The notes beneath the pieces were generated by a model, which was given only the letters and a program-made list of their open reading frames with translations, was not told the DNA's origin and did no database searches. From Pseudomonadota bacterium (GTDB lineage Bacteria > Desulfobacterota > Desulfovibrionia > Desulfovibrionales > Desulfovibrionaceae): 64,000 nt of DNA. This document shows, piece by piece, positions 1 to 8,519 of this stretch (its first letter is position 1; every line of letters starts with the position of its first letter). The stretch lies in NCBI GenBank assembly GCA_018816865.1, contig JAHIUW010000017.1, forward strand, positions 186,001 through 250,000. Reading direction: 5' to 3'. The position numbers and the translations under genes were made by a program.

Positions 1-117
1 GGAAGCGAGATGCCCCTGGTCACGCAGAAACACTTCCAGAATAAGCCTGCGTTGCGGCGTCATCTTGAGATTGCTCTTGGCAAGATAATCAGAGAAAACG
101 GACTGCGGCTCTTTCAT
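1..117 (-). CDS. Fur-family transcriptional regulator, N-terminal fragment cut by window edge
   Basis: Read on the minus strand, an ATG at 117 opens a frame of 39 codons that is still open at base 1. It starts MKEPQSVFSDYLAKSNLKMT and continues PQRRLILEVFLRDQGHLAS. The LKMTPQR..ILEVF....GHL pattern is the start of the winged-helix domain of the Fur/PerR/Zur family, which are metal-dependent repressors of about 140-150 residues. A GGGAG ribosome site lies about 7 bases upstream of the ATG, and a TTGACA box about 30 bases beyond that. The rest of the protein, including the metal ligands that separate Fur, PerR and Zur, lies outside the window, so the subtype cannot be called. The fragment is too short to stand out by length; family pattern and signals carry the call. 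Confidence 0.85.
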   Translation of the reverse strand, partial: MKEPQSVFSDYLAKSNLKMTPQRRLILEVFLRDQGHLAS

Positions 118-144
118 TACTGTGCTCCCGTAGACGTTCGTGCC

Positions 145-173
145 ATCTATTCAAGCCCGCGCCGCTCTGTCAA
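145..173 (-). promoter_or_regulatory. Candidate sigma-70 promoter of the Fur-family gene
   Basis: On the minus strand a perfect TTGACA (173-168) is followed after 17 bases by ATAGAT (150-145), a weak -10. Transcription would begin near 138, giving a leader of about 20 bases that carries the GGGAG site. The -35 and spacing are good and the -10 is poor. No clear Fur box was seen next to it. Confidence 0.4.
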
Positions 174-315
174 GCCTAAGCGGTCATCGCGGCTGCAGCT
201 TGAGGTCCCCGAACAACGTCGCTGCCATCCGCCACACAAGCCAATTCCCCCAGCACAGAGTGCTTTCCTCATGAGTTGTCCCCATGTTGACGCACTCCCT
301 AGGGGATTTCACTGA

Positions 316-344
316 TTGACACCCACAGCCGTAATCGTGCTAAG
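316..344 (+). promoter_or_regulatory. Candidate promoter of the diguanylate cyclase gene
   Basis: TTGACA at 316-321 and GCTAAG at 339-344 are 17 bases apart, pointing at the ATG at 390. The -35 is perfect and the -10 matches three of six positions. The rest of the 118-389 interval between the divergent Fur-family and GGDEF genes shows no other gene. Confidence 0.3.
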
Positions 345-389
345 GAGACCAAAAGAGTCGTAATCAAAGCGCAGGCACGGAAGATCATC

Positions 390-1673
390 ATGCAGGACAG
401 CCCTTTCTCCATTCTCTATGTTTCGCCCCAAGCTCCCGATCCCTCTTCACATCTGTTGAAGCAATGGGGCGGCGATCTCTGGCGTGCGCAGAGTACGCTG
501 GAGGGCATGAGCATTCTGAAAAGCCTGTTGCCCGACATCGCCATCCTGGACACGGCCCTGCCCTCGCACGGCTGGGAGGAACTGGCCACCGTGATCAAGG
601 GACGCGAACCCGATATCCCGGTAATCCTCACAGGCCTCAGCCCCAACGAACAGGACCTGATGGCCGGCATGCGCGCCGGAGCGGACCTGTTTCTGAAACA
701 GCCCCTGTGCGGGGAGGAAATGAGGCGCGAGCTCGTGCCCCTGGCCCGCCGCGCCGCCCAGATCCGCTCCAACCGCCTGCGGCACAGCACGGCCGCCGCC
801 ATCCTGGACGCCACCCCCGCCCCCATGCTCATCACCGACGGGCAGATCGTGGACTACATGAACCGGCCGATGATGGAACTGGCCAATCTGGGCACGACCC
901 TGAAACCCCGCTCCTGCGCCGAGGTCGAACAGACCCTGCCCCTGGTCCGGCTGCACACCGTGGACGATCACTCGGCGTTTGCCCGCTGGGTCAGCGTGCT
1001 GATGGGCGACCCCCAGAGCGAGTATCTGGTGCGCGCGGGCCACAACCAGAACTGCGACAAGACCTTCCTGCTGCGCTCCATGCCCCTGGCGGGCCTCCGG
1101 GGCAGGCAATCCATCAGCTTTACGGACGTGACATCCATTGAAAACGAAAAACGGATGTACCACCGCCTGGCCACCACGGACCCCCTGACCGGGGTCTGCA
1201 ACCGCCGCAAATTCATGGACGAACTGGATTTGGAACTCACGCGGGCCGGCCGTTACGGCAATCCGCTGTCGCTGATCATGATCGACATCGACGATTTCAA
1301 GAGTGTCAACGACACCCAGGGGCACCAGGCCGGTGACGTGGCCCTGGTGGAGCTGGCCTGCCTGCTCAAGGATAACATCCGTTCCATGGATCTTCTGGCC
1401 CGTTACGGGGGCGAGGAATTCGCCCTGATCATCCCGGAAACGGACCTGGAAGGCGCCAGCTACGTGGCCTCCAAACTCTGCCGCCTGGTGGATTCCACCC
1501 AGTTCGCCATCGTCCCGGAGATGACCTGTTCCCTGGGGGTGGCCTCGTTTCAGAAAGAGGATTCCGTGCACTCACTCATCGAGCGTGCGGACCAGGCCCT
1601 GTACAAGGCTAAGGCCAAGGGCAAGAACCAGGCCTGCAAACTGGAACAGGCCAGCAGCCAGGGCCGCAGCTAG
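390..1673 (+). CDS. Response regulator diguanylate cyclase (REC-PAS-GGDEF)
   Basis: A 427-residue cytoplasmic signalling protein that should make cyclic di-GMP from two GTP when its receiver is phosphorylated. The receiver domain (about 8-125) has the acceptor Asp54 in AILD and Lys103 in LFLKQP, but lacks the usual paired acidic residues at the first strand. A PAS-like region spans roughly 135-250. The GGDEF domain (262-418) has an intact GGEEF active site at 340-344 and an RxxD inhibitory site (RSMD, 331-334) five residues before it, so product inhibition is expected. There is no membrane segment. The gene stands alone with no kinase beside it. The start has GGAAG about 6 bases upstream. Confidence 0.9.
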   Translation: MQDSPFSILYVSPQAPDPSSHLLKQWGGDLWRAQSTLEGMSILKSLLPDIAILDTALPSHGWEELATVIKGREPDIPVILTGLSPNEQDLMAGMRAGADLFLKQPLCGEEMRRELVPLARRAAQIRSNRLRHSTAAAILDATPAPMLITDGQIVDYMNRPMMELANLGTTLKPRSCAEVEQTLPLVRLHTVDDHSAFARWVSVLMGDPQSEYLVRAGHNQNCDKTFLLRSMPLAGLRGRQSISFTDVTSIENEKRMYHRLATTDPLTGVCNRRKFMDELDLELTRAGRYGNPLSLIMIDIDDFKSVNDTQGHQAGDVALVELACLLKDNIRSMDLLARYGGEEFALIIPETDLEGASYVASKLCRLVDSTQFAIVPEMTCSLGVASFQKEDSVHSLIERADQALYKAKAKGKNQACKLEQASSQGRS

Positions 1674-1843
1674 ACCCCAGCCCCGCCGACCCACGTGCCT
1701 TCCCTGACCGGAGGCTCTGCAAGCCCATGGACGCCCCCCGAGCGAGCCACACACGGAGAGCGAACTCGACCCTGCCTTCCCCCCCCGACGCGCGGACATA
1801 CCGCGCACAAAGAAGCCTGCCCAAGAAGTCCTGAGCCCGGCGA

Positions 1844-4729
1844 CTAGAGAACCTTGTTGGTCGCGAACTCAAGGACCGCCCGGTCCATAGCGTCCGCCGA
1901 GCCCAGCACCACGACCTTGCCCCCTGCCATGAGCGGTTCCAGGAACTCACCCAAGGCCCGGACATCCGAGAGTTTGGTCCCCAGCAGCTCTGTACGCATC
2001 TGCTGGCGGTTCTCGGGGCTATCGCCGGTCAGGCCCCTCAGGAGCGAGGTAAAGCCTTGGGCGTCGGGCAGCAGATAGGAATCCACATCGCCCACGGCCC
2101 CAATGATGTTCTTGGAGAATTCTTCCCCTGCAAGGTCCACGTTCCTGAAGAACCCGGGCAGCCCGTCATAGGCCGCAAGGGTCTGCATCAGCGACGGGTC
2201 GCGGTAGGAGACCTGGGCCATGACCCCGCTGAAACGATCCAGAGAGCAGAAGGCCCCATAGGCGCCGCCACGGGCGCGAACGGCATCCCAGAGATAGATC
2301 ATCCGGGCCATGCGCACGGCCGTCAGGTGGGACCCATGGAATGCGTAGCCCGCGGCACGCAGATCCACGACCTTGCCCACATAGTTGACCTGCGCAGGCA
2401 GCACCAGCCCCTCGACATCGGGCAGCAGGCCGGGGGTCCAATCCGCCGCCGGAGCCGTGCCCGACGGCAGGGCCTCGGTCAGCCCGGACAGCAACCTTTC
2501 CACACCCGCGCACTGCCCGGGGTCCGTGGTCAGATTCAGAACCAGCCCGTCGCGGGTCACGATGAGCCGCCGCAGCTCTTCCATATCGGCCCGTACGCCC
2601 GACCAATCGTCCTCCATCCGCGAAGACAGCGCCCGCAAGGCCCCCAGCGCCTCGATACCGCCCATGCACTCCGCAGCCCAGGCCGCCGGCCCACTGCGGG
2701 CCCGCAGGCGCGACATGACCACCAGATGCCCCGAGGGGATCAAGTGCTGCTCCAGACGGGCCTTTTCCTCGGACAGGATCTGGCGGAACCGGTCGCGGTC
2801 CCCGATGCGGGCATCCAACAGGACCTCGCGCAGGATATCCAACATCTCAGGCACGTTGTCCGCAGTGGCCTTGCCCCGCAGGAACAGCCGCGCCGCAACC
2901 CCGGCCCCGCCCAGCACGGCGGAGGTGAATGTCTCATGGTCCAGGCCACCGGTCTTGCGCGCGATGCGCATGGACAGGTCGGCGAAATTCTCGCGCGAGG
3001 TCCCGGTCTCGAACAGGGCCCGGCCGAACAAGGGCACCAGGGGCAACAGCCGCTGGGGCACAGCGCCAAGATCGAACCCCGCGTCCAGATAGACGATGCC
3101 CTGGGCCGGGATCTCATGGACCAGGACCTGGGCCTCGCTACCACGCGCGGGGATGGCCTTCTCCTGGGGAGGGATGTCCGCCAGGTCCAGCTGGGGCAGG
3201 GTGGCCAGGGCCTCGGGGCTATCCTCGGCCGTCTGCAGGCGCTCCAGTTCCCTGCCCTGCTCCATGACCTGCCGACGCTGTCCGGCGTCCATGCCCTCCA
3301 ATGTGGCGGCCAGCCCGGCCTGCTCCTCGGCCTCCATGGCGGCAAGCAGGTCCTCTTGCGGCTTGAAGGTCACCGTTACCCGGTGCGGATTGTCCAGCAA
3401 CTGCTCGCGTATCAACGTCTGGAACAGCGGTTCGCCCAAGGCCAGGCGCTTCTTGAGGGAGGCGATGGGCTCCTCGAAGGCCAGGGGTGCAAAGGGATCA
3501 CCGCCGTAAAGCCAGGTGGTCAGAGAGCGCAGCATCATGGACAGACCACGCGGGAAACTGCCGGAATTGTTCTCCCGCAGATCGAACTCCACGGTGTTCA
3601 ATGCGGCCTCCAGCATGGCTTCGGACGGGCCCTGGGCGGCCAGTTTCTCCAAGACCTCATTGATCAGGGCCTCGGCCCGCTGCACATCGTCGGGTTCGAT
3701 GCCCTTCAGGCCGATGGAGAAAAACAACTGGCGCAGCTCATCTTCCAGGCCCACCCCGGCGAGGTCGTCGCCCAGGCCGGACTCCATGAGCCCCAGCCGC
3801 AGGGGCGAGGACGGCAGGCCGATGAGCATGTGCTCCAGCATCTCCAGAGCCAGGTTCAACTCACGGTCCACTGTGGCCGGCAACAGCCAGTTGCACGTGA
3901 ACATGCCCCGGGATTCCTCGCCTCCGGCAAAGACGTGCTCCGCTCGGCGCGGGGCGGTCCAGCGGGGCTGCAGCCCGACTTCGGACTGCACGTCCAGGGC
4001 CTGGAACCCGGCCAGGGCCTCACCCAGGATGCGCAGGCGCTCGGCCTCGTCGTCATCGCCGTAGAACCAGAACCGGGCGTTGGACGGGTGGTAGTAGGTC
4101 TCGTGGAAGGCCTTGAACTGCTTGTAGGTCAACGCGGGGATGACCTTGGGGTCACCGCCCGAATCCAATCCATAGGTTGTCTGGGGGAACAACTCGCGCT
4201 GGGAGTGTTCGTAGACCAGGCTGTCGGGCGAGGAATACGCGCCCTTCATTTCATTGAATACCACGCCCTTGCGCGTCAGGGGACCGTCCTCGGATTCCAG
4301 TTCGTAGTGCCACCCTTCCTGCAGGAAGACGTGCTCGGGGATCAGGGGATGAAAGACCGCATCCAGATAGACGTCCACAAGGTTGTAGAAATCGCGCAGG
4401 TTGGTGCTGGCCACCGGATAGCAGGTCTTGTCCGGATAGGTGAAGGCATTGAGGAAGGTCTGCAAGGAGCCTTTCAGCAGCTCCACAAAGGGTTCCTTGA
4501 CCGGAAACTTCTTGGACCCACAGAGCACCGAGTGCTCCAGGATGTGTGGCACACCCGTGGAATCCGACGGCGGGGTGCGCAGGCTGACCCCGAAGACCTT
4601 ATTCTCGTCGCTGTTCAGCACGGACATCAGCTCCGCGCCCGTGACCACATGTCGCCAGAGCTTGGCGGTACAGCCGGCCTCGGGAATCTCGCGCTCAGCA
4701 ACCAGTGAAAAACCGTGTATATTCGTCAT
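1844..4729 (-). CDS. M16C-family zinc metallopeptidase, presequence protease (PreP)-like
   Basis: A 961-residue protein of the insulinase/pitrilysin superfamily, subfamily M16C, which in organelles degrades targeting peptides and in bacteria degrades free oligopeptides. The inverted zinc motif HILEH is at residues 62-66, followed by the family pattern SVLCGS.KFP.K.PF.ELLKGSL..FLNA.TYPD. Length matches the two-half clamshell of PreP (about 960-1000). No signal peptide is seen, so it is probably cytoplasmic. The frame stays open 50 codons upstream to 4879, but GGAGG sits about 5 bases before the ATG at 4729 and family homology begins there, so 4729 is chosen. It is monocistronic, between two signalling genes on the opposite strand. 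Confidence 0.88.
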   Translation of the reverse strand: MTNIHGFSLVAEREIPEAGCTAKLWRHVVTGAELMSVLNSDENKVFGVSLRTPPSDSTGVPHILEHSVLCGSKKFPVKEPFVELLKGSLQTFLNAFTYPDKTCYPVASTNLRDFYNLVDVYLDAVFHPLIPEHVFLQEGWHYELESEDGPLTRKGVVFNEMKGAYSSPDSLVYEHSQRELFPQTTYGLDSGGDPKVIPALTYKQFKAFHETYYHPSNARFWFYGDDDEAERLRILGEALAGFQALDVQSEVGLQPRWTAPRRAEHVFAGGEESRGMFTCNWLLPATVDRELNLALEMLEHMLIGLPSSPLRLGLMESGLGDDLAGVGLEDELRQLFFSIGLKGIEPDDVQRAEALINEVLEKLAAQGPSEAMLEAALNTVEFDLRENNSGSFPRGLSMMLRSLTTWLYGGDPFAPLAFEEPIASLKKRLALGEPLFQTLIREQLLDNPHRVTVTFKPQEDLLAAMEAEEQAGLAATLEGMDAGQRRQVMEQGRELERLQTAEDSPEALATLPQLDLADIPPQEKAIPARGSEAQVLVHEIPAQGIVYLDAGFDLGAVPQRLLPLVPLFGRALFETGTSRENFADLSMRIARKTGGLDHETFTSAVLGGAGVAARLFLRGKATADNVPEMLDILREVLLDARIGDRDRFRQILSEEKARLEQHLIPSGHLVVMSRLRARSGPAAWAAECMGGIEALGALRALSSRMEDDWSGVRADMEELRRLIVTRDGLVLNLTTDPGQCAGVERLLSGLTEALPSGTAPAADWTPGLLPDVEGLVLPAQVNYVGKVVDLRAAGYAFHGSHLTAVRMARMIYLWDAVRARGGAYGAFCSLDRFSGVMAQVSYRDPSLMQTLAAYDGLPGFFRNVDLAGEEFSKNIIGAVGDVDSYLLPDAQGFTSLLRGLTGDSPENRQQMRTELLGTKLSDVRALGEFLEPLMAGGKVVVLGSADAMDRAVLEFATNKVL

Positions 4730-5213
4730 CATGTCCTCCACCGCCCGCAGGCGGTCGGTTGATCCTGTGTATTCCATAATCCGAGCCGTTTCCGGGCCCC
4801 GGGGAAACCGGCGGCCACGGCCCGTTGCATGCTGTGAGCAGACTTCATACATGAGCTTTCCCGCGAACAAAACCCTCATTGTCCGGGTGCGATCCCGGGC
4901 CAGGGCCGGAGAAGAGTTGAGAAGATGGCGCGGACCAAGGCGTTGAGAGCGCTGAAGGCCCGAGGTGCTACGCGGCGGCGGGGATAATCCATAAGCAGAG
5001 GTTTTTGGGGAGAGATTCTGAGGGAGAGGACTGTTGCAGAGGGGCCATCCGGGGAAGGGCTGTCCATCGTTTCACGGCCAGAGGACGAACGTGGAACATT
5101 ACGAGACAATTTAGCCAGAAGCCACGGGGGTAAACGACTAACTTGCCACACTCCTTTCCATTGGGCCCAGCTTGGCATAGACTGCGACCATAGCCAGGAG
5201 CACATCACAAGCC
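4730..5213. other. Intergenic region between divergent peptidase and HDOD genes
   Basis: A 484-base divergent intergenic stretch. The first 150 bases keep the peptidase frame open but carry no family homology. No RNA gene, repeat or strong stem-loop was seen. Promoters for both genes must lie here; none with both boxes close to consensus was found. A GGAG at 5197-5200 lies 13 bases before the HDOD start, far for a ribosome site. Confidence 0.5.
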
Positions 5214-6272
5214 ATGCATACGCCCGCAACTCCGACGCCTGAATACTTCGCCCTGGGCCGCTCATTCGCCGCTCTGCGCTTCAGTTTCGACGACCCGCGC
5301 CACAAGGCCGTGGACACCCTGAGAAGGCTCTGCGCCACCGCGACCGCCCACGCCCTGGCCCGGGGAGAGCTCCTGCCCCCCCTGCCTGCTCCGGACAGGC
5401 AGCCAAGCCCCGGGGAATACCCCAAAGCCCCCGTGGACCCCTTCGAGCTGCTGCGCCACGAGATGGGGCTGCCATCCTTGCCCACCATCTACGCCGAGTT
5501 GCAGGAGGTCATCGCCGCCCCCGGGACCTCGGCCGGCAACGTGGCCCACGTCATCAGCCGGGATACCGGCCTGACCGCATCCCTGCTGCGCCTGGTGAAC
5601 AGCTCGTTCTACAGCTTTCCGTCCCAGATCGAGACCATCAGTCGCGCCGTGACCCTGGTGGGCACGGCCCAACTCACGACCCTGGCCATAGGCACCACGG
5701 TCATGAAGCTGTTCTCGGACATCCCCGACGAGCTGGTGAGCATGGAGACCTTCTGGCGGCACAGCATCGCCACGGGCATCCTGGCCAGAAACCTGGCCAG
5801 ACGGGCTGGCGAGAAGGATCCGGAGCGGCTATTCGTGGCCGGCCTGCTGCATGACGTGGGCCTGCTGATGATGTACCAGGCCATTCCCGACAAGTGCCGC
5901 CTGGTGCATTCCTTCGTCCGCGACCACGGCGCAATCCTGCACAGCGCCGAGATGAACATCCTGGGGTTCGACCACGCCATGCTCGGTGGCATGATGCTCC
6001 GCAAATGGAACCTGCCCTACCCCCTGGTCAATGCGGTGCTGCGCCACCACACCCCGGACAAGAGCGAAGAACACCTTGAACCCACCCTGGTGCACATCGC
6101 CAACAATCTGGCCGGGGCCCTGGATGGTACCGCTCACGGTGAGCCGTTCATCCAGCCCCTGAACATCATCGCCTGGGACGCCACAGGCCTGACCTCCGAG
6201 GACCTGGAAGCCACGGCGCTGGAATCCGAGACCCAAATCAACGAGGCCTGCCAGGCCATGCTCAATGCCTGA
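5214..6272 (+). CDS. HDOD-domain signalling protein
   Basis: A 352-residue protein with an HDOD domain at about residues 80-280. HDOD domains are HD-superfamily relatives that usually lack the full metal site and act as non-catalytic hubs in signalling and motility. Visible signatures are LPSLP at the domain start, the RDTGLTASLLRLVNSSFYS segment, and LLHDVGLL with the HDVG at 213-216. The C-terminal RHHTPD keeps a histidine pair, so residual metal binding cannot be excluded. The first 75 residues are Pro/Ala-rich and have no recognised domain. No other output domain is fused. It is alone on its strand and converges with the lysozyme-like gene. Confidence 0.85.
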   Translation: MHTPATPTPEYFALGRSFAALRFSFDDPRHKAVDTLRRLCATATAHALARGELLPPLPAPDRQPSPGEYPKAPVDPFELLRHEMGLPSLPTIYAELQEVIAAPGTSAGNVAHVISRDTGLTASLLRLVNSSFYSFPSQIETISRAVTLVGTAQLTTLAIGTTVMKLFSDIPDELVSMETFWRHSIATGILARNLARRAGEKDPERLFVAGLLHDVGLLMMYQAIPDKCRLVHSFVRDHGAILHSAEMNILGFDHAMLGGMMLRKWNLPYPLVNAVLRHHTPDKSEEHLEPTLVHIANNLAGALDGTAHGEPFIQPLNIIAWDATGLTSEDLEATALESETQINEACQAMLNA

Positions 6273-6315
6273 CCCGGCTGATCGCCGCCCTCCCCCGGAC
6301 CCCATCCAACAAAAA

Positions 6316-6341
6316 ACGCCCACGGCTCACACCCTGGGCGT
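6316..6341 (-). terminator. Rho-independent terminator of the lysozyme-like gene
   Basis: The arms ACGCCCA (6316-6322) and TGGGCGT (6335-6341) form a 7-bp stem. Read on the minus strand the stem is followed directly by a T run (6316-6311). It lies 29 bases past the stop of the minus-strand gene and has no T run in the plus direction. Confidence 0.7.
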
Positions 6342-6369
6342 CTGATATTCAAGACCGGTTCACAACAGG

Positions 6370-7761
6370 CTAGGCGTTGGAGTCCAGGAGCGAAGAGCCT
6401 TGGAGCATGGACATGACATCCCTCAACTCGTTCTCGAAACGGTTGTTCACAGCCCCCCGGACATGCTCCGAGGACGAGCCGAACTGCCGGGAACGGTTGT
6501 GGTAGACGGCCTGGAGCAGCTTCTTGTCACCCCCAAGACCACCCGCATCGCCCACGGCTTCCAGGGCCTTGGCAAAAATCCGGGCCGAACCAGTGGCTCC
6601 GTGCTGCACGGCCGTGGACCACAGGGCCTGCGCAATGGCCTGATGCCTGCCTGTCAGATCCACGCCGGTCATCTCGGCGACCTTTTTCAGGGCAGGCTGA
6701 AAATGGGATTCACGGATAAACTCGTGCTGCAGGGAGGAGAACCTCTTGGGCTCATCGTGAGCCAGGGTCTTCCAGGCCGCAGGCATGGGCCCGGTCTTGG
6801 AACCGGTATCGGCCTCGCCGGCAGCGCGCAGGCGCGAGGCCATGTCCGGGGCCTTGGAATCCAGGAACTGTAGAAAATCATCAAAGGTCCCGGCCCGGGA
6901 GGAAAGCTGGTAGGTGCCATAGGACGTGCCGCCCACCCGGTCGTAGCCCACCGAACCGGAATCGCCGCCGGACTCGAAGCGCGCGGAAAGCGCCCCGAAG
7001 GGATCGGAGACCGGATTGGAGCCGTAGGCCTTGTGGGCCATGGCCGCCCGCGCGGCTTTCAGTGAAGGGCTCGGCCTGGCTTCGGGGGCGTTGATCATGG
7101 CCTGAACCGAGGCATCCATGGGCTTGATGGGGATGCTCAGCGCCGGTTTCTGTACCGCAGAAGTATCCTGCACCGAGGACAGCGAACTCTCGTGCGGGAG
7201 GGGATGGGACCCTGTCCGGGCCATCCCCGGCAGCCCGTCGGTACCGGGCGACAGAGTGTTCAGAGCCGACTGCGGCTCGATCCCCGGCTGCTTGGCGCTG
7301 GCCCCCAGCGCCTCGGCAAGTTTGCCAAGGTCCATGCCGGACAGGCCCGAGGGAATCGCGTTCCCCACCAGACCCATCAGGTCCAGGGCCCGGCTGTTGC
7401 CGCCACCGCCGCTGCCGCCGCCTAGGAGCGCAGTGAAATCCAACTCACCGCCGGGCTTACCAGAGGTGTTCGTCAGGGCGTCCAGCAGCTGATTCATTTC
7501 AGTGGTTTCGGCCAGCTTGGTGGCATCGCTGCCCTGCATGAGCGACATGAACTGCCCGCCCATGGACAACTGGGCCGTCAGATCCAGGGCTTCCACACCA
7601 CCGGTCTGGAGGGCGGACTTGAGCATCTTGGCGAAGGCACCGGCCTTGCCGGAAAGATCGGGGAGCCCGGCACCGGCGGCACCCTTGTCGCCAATCCCAA
7701 ATCCACCACTGATCGGTTCCAGCGGCTTGATGGGAATGAATTTGATGGGAATGATGCTCAT
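6370..7761 (-). CDS. VgrG-related / lysozyme-like C-terminal domain protein
   Basis: A 463-residue protein with two unlike halves. Residues 1-250 are low complexity (Gly, Ser, Ala, Leu) with a Gly/Ser stretch near 114-123 and no known fold. Residues about 255-463 look like the lysozyme/chitosanase-like domain of proteins annotated as VgrG-related: FESGG with a candidate catalytic Glu263, then GYDRVGGTSYGTYQLSS (about 272-288) and an all-helical remainder. That domain would cut peptidoglycan or a related glycan. No signal peptide, transmembrane segment or VgrG spike domain is present, and no secretion genes adjoin it. The ATG at 7761 is chosen because GAGG lies about 9 bases upstream; the frame is open 16 codons further. 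Family match is by motif memory only. Confidence 0.6.
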   Translation of the reverse strand: MSIIPIKFIPIKPLEPISGGFGIGDKGAAGAGLPDLSGKAGAFAKMLKSALQTGGVEALDLTAQLSMGGQFMSLMQGSDATKLAETTEMNQLLDALTNTSGKPGGELDFTALLGGGSGGGGNSRALDLMGLVGNAIPSGLSGMDLGKLAEALGASAKQPGIEPQSALNTLSPGTDGLPGMARTGSHPLPHESSLSSVQDTSAVQKPALSIPIKPMDASVQAMINAPEARPSPSLKAARAAMAHKAYGSNPVSDPFGALSARFESGGDSGSVGYDRVGGTSYGTYQLSSRAGTFDDFLQFLDSKAPDMASRLRAAGEADTGSKTGPMPAAWKTLAHDEPKRFSSLQHEFIRESHFQPALKKVAEMTGVDLTGRHQAIAQALWSTAVQHGATGSARIFAKALEAVGDAGGLGGDKKLLQAVYHNRSRQFGSSSEHVRGAVNNRFENELRDVMSMLQGSSLLDSNA

Positions 7762-7864
7762 AGCTGTTTCCTCAAGGACCCGTCTGCATGCGTCGAAACT
7801 TTGGCGCACGAGGGCCTCGACACAGGTTTGAGCAAATTCCGTGCCCGGGGCTTAAATCCGGGTT

Positions 7865-7892
7865 TGCCCTTTTTGCACGCTTGTTTATAGTA
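7865..7892 (+). promoter_or_regulatory. Candidate sigma-70 promoter for the HD/YihY/Cys-rich run
   Basis: TTGCCC (7865-7870), a 16-base spacer and TATAGT (7887-7892) lie 53 bases before the ATG at 7946, in a locally AT-rich patch. The -10 is near consensus. The AGGAGAGAG ribosome site just before 7946 is strong. Confidence 0.45.
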
Positions 7893-7945
7893 TGGGCCAC
7901 AGGCTCATTGGTGTGGGCTGAACCTACGGACTCAAGGAGAGAGCA

Positions 7946-8500
7946 ATGCTGTCCAGGGACCAAGCGCTAGAACTGGTGAAATCACAGAATCCCGAACCGC
8001 ATCTGGTGAACCACGCCGTGCAGACCGAGGCCATCATGCGCAGCCTGGCCCTGAAGCTGGGCCAGGATCAGGAGCTGTGGGGTGTGACCGGGCTGTTGCA
8101 CGACCTCGATTACCCCCGGACCAAGGACAACCCCGCCCGCCACGGCCTGGATGCCGCCGAGATGTTGCAGGGCAAGATGCCCGAGGACGCCCTGCACGCC
8201 ATCATGGCCCACAACGAGGAATACACACAGGTCGCCGCGGCCAGCACCTTCGACTACGCCCTGCGTGCAGCCGAGAGCGCCACGGGCCTCATCGCCACGG
8301 CGGCCCTGGTGCGGCCCACCCGCATGGAGGGCATGCAGCCCAAGAGCCTGACCAAGAAGATGAAGGACAAGGCCTTTGCCGCTGCCGTGAGTCGTGAGCG
8401 CATCCGCGAATGCCAGAAACTGGACATGGAACTGGCGGAATTCTTTCAGCTGGCCATCCCGGCCATGGCCGAAGTCGCCTCCCAAACGGGCATCGGCTAG
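7946..8500 (+). CDS. HD-domain metal-dependent phosphohydrolase
   Basis: A 184-residue, single-domain HD protein. The metal-binding signature is present: His23 in NHAVQTE, the His52-Asp53 doublet in LLHDLDYPRTKDNPARHG, and His66. Proteins of this group hydrolyse phosphate esters of nucleotides or similar small molecules, but the substrate of this subgroup is unknown. It is cytoplasmic and lacks fused sensor domains. It has a strong ribosome site and its own promoter candidate, and is followed after 19 bases by the YihY-type membrane protein, so the two are likely co-transcribed. HD proteins of this size are sometimes annotated HDIG; the exact subfamily is not certain. Confidence 0.85.
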   Translation: MLSRDQALELVKSQNPEPHLVNHAVQTEAIMRSLALKLGQDQELWGVTGLLHDLDYPRTKDNPARHGLDAAEMLQGKMPEDALHAIMAHNEEYTQVAAASTFDYALRAAESATGLIATAALVRPTRMEGMQPKSLTKKMKDKAFAAAVSRERIRECQKLDMELAEFFQLAIPAMAEVASQTGIG

Positions 8501-8519
8501 GAACCGGAAGGGGAACGCA

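Noticed and set aside
10-315. 101-codon plus-strand frame at the left edge
   Set aside because: Antisense to the Fur-family start, no ribosome site, composition Pro/Arg/Ser-rich without family resemblance.
2057-4708. 883-codon plus-strand frame opposite the M16C peptidase
   Set aside because: Mirror of strong GC-rich codon bias on the real gene; Gly/Gln/His-rich translation, no homology or start signals.
4733-4879. N-terminal extension of the M16C peptidase
   Set aside because: No homology or ribosome site; GGAGG directly precedes the ATG at 4729.
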